NCBI GenBank assembly: GCA_035541655.1
Contig: DATKMY010000130.1
Location: 1 to 15,693 of the forward strand
DNA: 15,693 nt
Source: CAIWHR01 sp035541655
Lineage (GTDB): Bacteria; Pseudomonadota; Gammaproteobacteria; Burkholderiales; Casimicrobiaceae
Reading direction: 5' to 3'
Shown: in pieces, positions 13,768 to 15,693 of the stretch
Position numbering within the stretch: the first letter of the stretch is position 1
Layout: every line of letters starts with the position of its first letter
Made by a program: the position numbers and the translations under genes
The notes under the pieces: generated by a model
Told to the model about the DNA's origin: nothing
Seen by the model: the letters and a program-made list of their open reading frames with translations, nothing else
Database searches by the model: none

Positions 13768-14733
13768 TCATGACCGGCGGCGCGACGCGACACGCTCCTG
13801 GGGCTCGACTCCAGCGGCCTCGAGCTGCGACGGCGTTCGCGCCCCGACGTCGGTCTTCTCGGCTTGCGTCGTTGCGGGATCGGCATATGCGCCTTCGCGC
13901 TCCCTGCGGTCGTTCGCGTACACCCAGGTGAACTCGGCGCCGAGCAGGAAGATCTGTGCCGAGTAGTAGACCCACACGAGCAGCACGACGAGCGAGCCGG
14001 CGGCACCAAACGCCGAGCCGATCGCCGCTTTGCCGACGTAGACGCCGATCAGCAACTTGCCGATCTCGAACAGAACCGCGGTCACGCCCGCTCCCATCCA
14101 CACGTCGTGCCACGCGACCTTCGCACGCGGCATCCACTTGTAGATCATCGCGAACAGCGTCGTCGTGAGGACCATCGAGATGACAATGTCCATTCCCTCG
14201 ATGATTTGATGCCAGCCGCCGGGAATCCTTCCCCACCACCTCGCGAACGCGTGGATTGCTGTTCCGATGACGATCGAGACGAAAAGCATCAGTCCGGCGA
14301 CGAGCACCAGACCGAATGCGAGCAGCCGGCCGCGCAGCGTGTGCCAGATCCCCTGGTTCTTCCGCTGCAATGGAACCCGCCAGATCCGGTCGAGCGAAGT
14401 CTGGAGCTCCGCAAAGACGGTGGTCGCGCCGACGACGAGGACGATCACTCCGACGATGCCCGCGAGCACCCCTCCGCGCGGACTGTTCGCGCTCTTGACG
14501 AGGGCCTGCACCGCGGCGGCGCCTTCGTCGCCGAGCGTGTCGCGAAGCTGGAGGAACAGTTCGCCCTGCGCTGCGTGCTGGCCGAAGAAAAGGCCTGCAA
14601 CCGCGACGACGATGACGAGCACGGGGGCGACCGAGAAAACCGTGTAGTAGGCAAGCGCGGCGCCCATGCTCTGCGCGTAGTCGTCCTGCCAGGACGTCAC
14701 GGTTCGCTTGACGAGACTCCAGAGCCAGCGCAT
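13768..14733 (-). CDS. YihY/virulence factor BrkB family inner-membrane protein
   Basis: A 321-residue membrane protein of the YihY/BrkB family (once annotated as ribonuclease BN, an assignment now abandoned). The family pattern starts with a helix before the membrane (WQDDYAQSMGAALAYYTVFSVAPVLVI, where the A-LAYYT-FS-AP block is diagnostic) and has about six hydrophobic segments: about 27-50, 91-113, 133-158, 177-198, 210-236 and 243-268. Other landmarks are TTVFAELQTSLDRIW (104-118), KWMPRAKVAWHDVWMGA, and YYSAQIFLLGAEFTWVYA closing the last helix. A hydrophilic C-terminal tail of about 50 residues is variable in the family. Molecular function is unsettled; envelope integrity or transport has been suggested. 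The ATG at 14733 has only a weak ribosome site but matches the family start. Confidence 0.93.
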   Translation of the reverse strand: MRWLWSLVKRTVTSWQDDYAQSMGAALAYYTVFSVAPVLVIVVAVAGLFFGQHAAQGELFLQLRDTLGDEGAAAVQALVKSANSPRGGVLAGIVGVIVLVVGATTVFAELQTSLDRIWRVPLQRKNQGIWHTLRGRLLAFGLVLVAGLMLFVSIVIGTAIHAFARWWGRIPGGWHQIIEGMDIVISMVLTTTLFAMIYKWMPRAKVAWHDVWMGAGVTAVLFEIGKLLIGVYVGKAAIGSAFGAAGSLVVLLVWVYYSAQIFLLGAEFTWVYANDRREREGAYADPATTQAEKTDVGARTPSQLEAAGVEPQERVASRRRS

Positions 14734-14794
14734 TTCGTTAGTCTATCGCTGTTCGTTCGTATCCCAACCGACCCCCTGACGCGCCGGATTGTCC

Positions 14795-14824
14795 GCAGCG
14801 CTGGCGCCGCTGCACTCTTGCAGC
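14795..14824 (+). promoter_or_regulatory. Mutually exclusive stem-loops upstream of lhr
   Basis: GCAGCG (14795-14800) can pair with CGCTGC (14808-14813), loop of 7. The overlapping GCTGCA (14809-14814) can instead pair with TGCAGC (14819-14824), loop CTCT. The shared middle arm makes the two folds alternatives. They lie 38-68 bases upstream of the lhr start, inside the 129-base divergent gap to the YihY-like gene. Attenuator-like behaviour is conjecture, and part may simply be promoter DNA. Confidence 0.3.
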
Positions 14825-14862
14825 GAAGCTTCGTCCCCACTTGTGCAGTTGCGTCTGTCAGA

Positions 14863-15693
14863 ATGCGCACGATGAGCCCAACCGCGCTGTTCCATCCCGC
14901 CGTTGCCGCCTGGTTCGGCAGGAGCTTCGCTCGACCGACCGAGCCGCAGGCGCGCGCGTGGCGGCTCGTCGGCGATGGCCGCAACGTCCTGATCGCCGCG
15001 CCCACGGGCTCGGGAAAGACGCTCGCCGCGTTCCTCTCGGCGATCGACGCGCTGGTCCGCCAGGGGGTAAAGGCCGCGCTGCCCGACGAGACCCAGGTCG
15101 TCTACGTCTCTCCACTCAAGGCGCTCTCCAACGACATCCGCAACAATCTCGTCGCGCCGCTCGCCGGAATCCGCCGCGAGCTCGAGTCGCTCGGGCTGCC
15201 CGACGTCGACATCCGCACGCTCGTGCGCACCGGCGACACGCCGCAGTCCGAGCGGCTCGGCATGCGCAAGCGCCCGCCGCACATCGTCGTCACGACACCC
15301 GAGTCGCTCTACGTGCTGCTCGGATCGGAATCGGGACGCAGGATGCTCGCGACGACGCGCTTGGCGATCGTCGACGAAATTCACGCCCTCGCCGGCAACA
15401 AGCGCGGCAGCCACCTCGCGCTGTCGCTCGAACGGCTGGCCGCCCTCGCGGGCGGCGGCCTCACGCGCGTCGGTCTCTCCGCGACGCAGAAGCCGATCGA
15501 GGAGATCGCGCGCTTCCTGGCGGGCAGCGCCGCGATGGGCGCCGGGGCGGACAAGGCCCGCCAATGCGAGATCGTCGACAGCGGCCATGTTCGGCCCCGC
15601 GATCTCGCGCTCGTCGTTCCGTCGTCGCCGCTCGAAGCGGTGATGTCGCACGAGGTCTGGGAGCAGGTCTACGCGCAGCTCGCCTCGCTCGCG
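14863..15693 (+). CDS. lhr: Lhr-type superfamily 2 helicase, N-terminal part (runs off the window)
   Basis: The first 277 codons of a DEAD/DEAH-box helicase closely resembling Lhr (large helicase-related) proteins, ATP-dependent 3'-5' translocases linked to nucleic-acid repair. The start region FHPAVAAWFGRSFARPTEPQ is the expected Lhr opening with its Q-like motif. Walker A is APTGSGKT (46-53), motif Ia YVSPLKAL (81-88), then RTGDTPQSER (122-131), motif Ib TTPESLY (144-150), DEIH Walker B (171-174), GNKRGSHLALSLERL (178-192) and motif III SAT (206-208). The frame stays open to the window edge; the second RecA domain, winged helix and Lhr core must lie beyond it. ATG at 14863 and ATG at 14872 are both possible and neither has a strong ribosome site. 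Divergent from the YihY-like gene. Confidence 0.94.
   Translation, partial: MRTMSPTALFHPAVAAWFGRSFARPTEPQARAWRLVGDGRNVLIAAPTGSGKTLAAFLSAIDALVRQGVKAALPDETQVVYVSPLKALSNDIRNNLVAPLAGIRRELESLGLPDVDIRTLVRTGDTPQSERLGMRKRPPHIVVTTPESLYVLLGSESGRRMLATTRLAIVDEIHALAGNKRGSHLALSLERLAALAGGGLTRVGLSATQKPIEEIARFLAGSAAMGAGADKARQCEIVDSGHVRPRDLALVVPSSPLEAVMSHEVWEQVYAQLASLA

Noticed and set aside
12671..14239. 522-codon minus-strand frame opposite the TIGR03118-like gene
   Set aside because: Antisense to a clearly recognisable exported protein and out of phase with the YihY-like gene; no motifs.

Overview
The window looks like a chromosomal segment of a high-GC betaproteobacterium, probably Burkholderiales. I infer this from the strong G/C third-position bias, a lone Bug/TctC-type receptor, a CsbD-like stress protein followed by a small Lys/Asp/Cys-rich reading frame of a type common in Burkholderiales, and a stand-alone NarL-type regulator. 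There are no tRNA or rRNA genes, insertion sequences, CRISPR arrays or phage genes. Gene density is high, with no gene-free stretch over 300 bases.

Layout. (1) 58-524, minus: CsbD-family protein, then a small reading frame in the same phase with no proper start codon, ending at a GC-rich hairpin. (2) 809-1801, plus: an orphan periplasmic Bug receptor. (3) 1861-5348, minus: a regulatory block containing, in transcription order, a sigma54 activator without a sensory domain, a NarL/FixJ response regulator, a receiver-only response regulator and an AI-2E/PerM-type permease. No sensor kinase is present. (4) 5540-7378: two divergent exported proteins, a small carboxypeptidase-regulatory-like protein (minus) and a secreted three-domain beta/gamma-crystallin-like protein (plus). 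(5) 7599-11467, minus: a UvrD/Rep-type helicase and a large CorA-like metal-ion transporter. A perfect 24-bp palindrome overlaps a plausible promoter in front of the helicase. (6) 11607-13726: a lipoprotein (minus) divergent from an exported TIGR03118-like beta-propeller protein (plus). (7) 13768-14733, minus: a YihY/BrkB membrane protein, divergent from the N-terminal part of an Lhr-type helicase that runs off the right edge (14863-15693).

Taken together the segment has a stress, envelope and regulation flavour: a CsbD protein, orphan response regulators, exported structural proteins, transporters and two DNA/RNA helicases. I see no defence island or biosynthetic cluster. The points most worth a second look are the operator-like palindrome before the UvrD-like helicase, the kinase-less sigma54/NarL/receiver cassette with recurring TGT(A/C)GGA sequences in nearby intergenic regions, the csbD-linked frame without a start, and overlapping alternative stem-loops before lhr.
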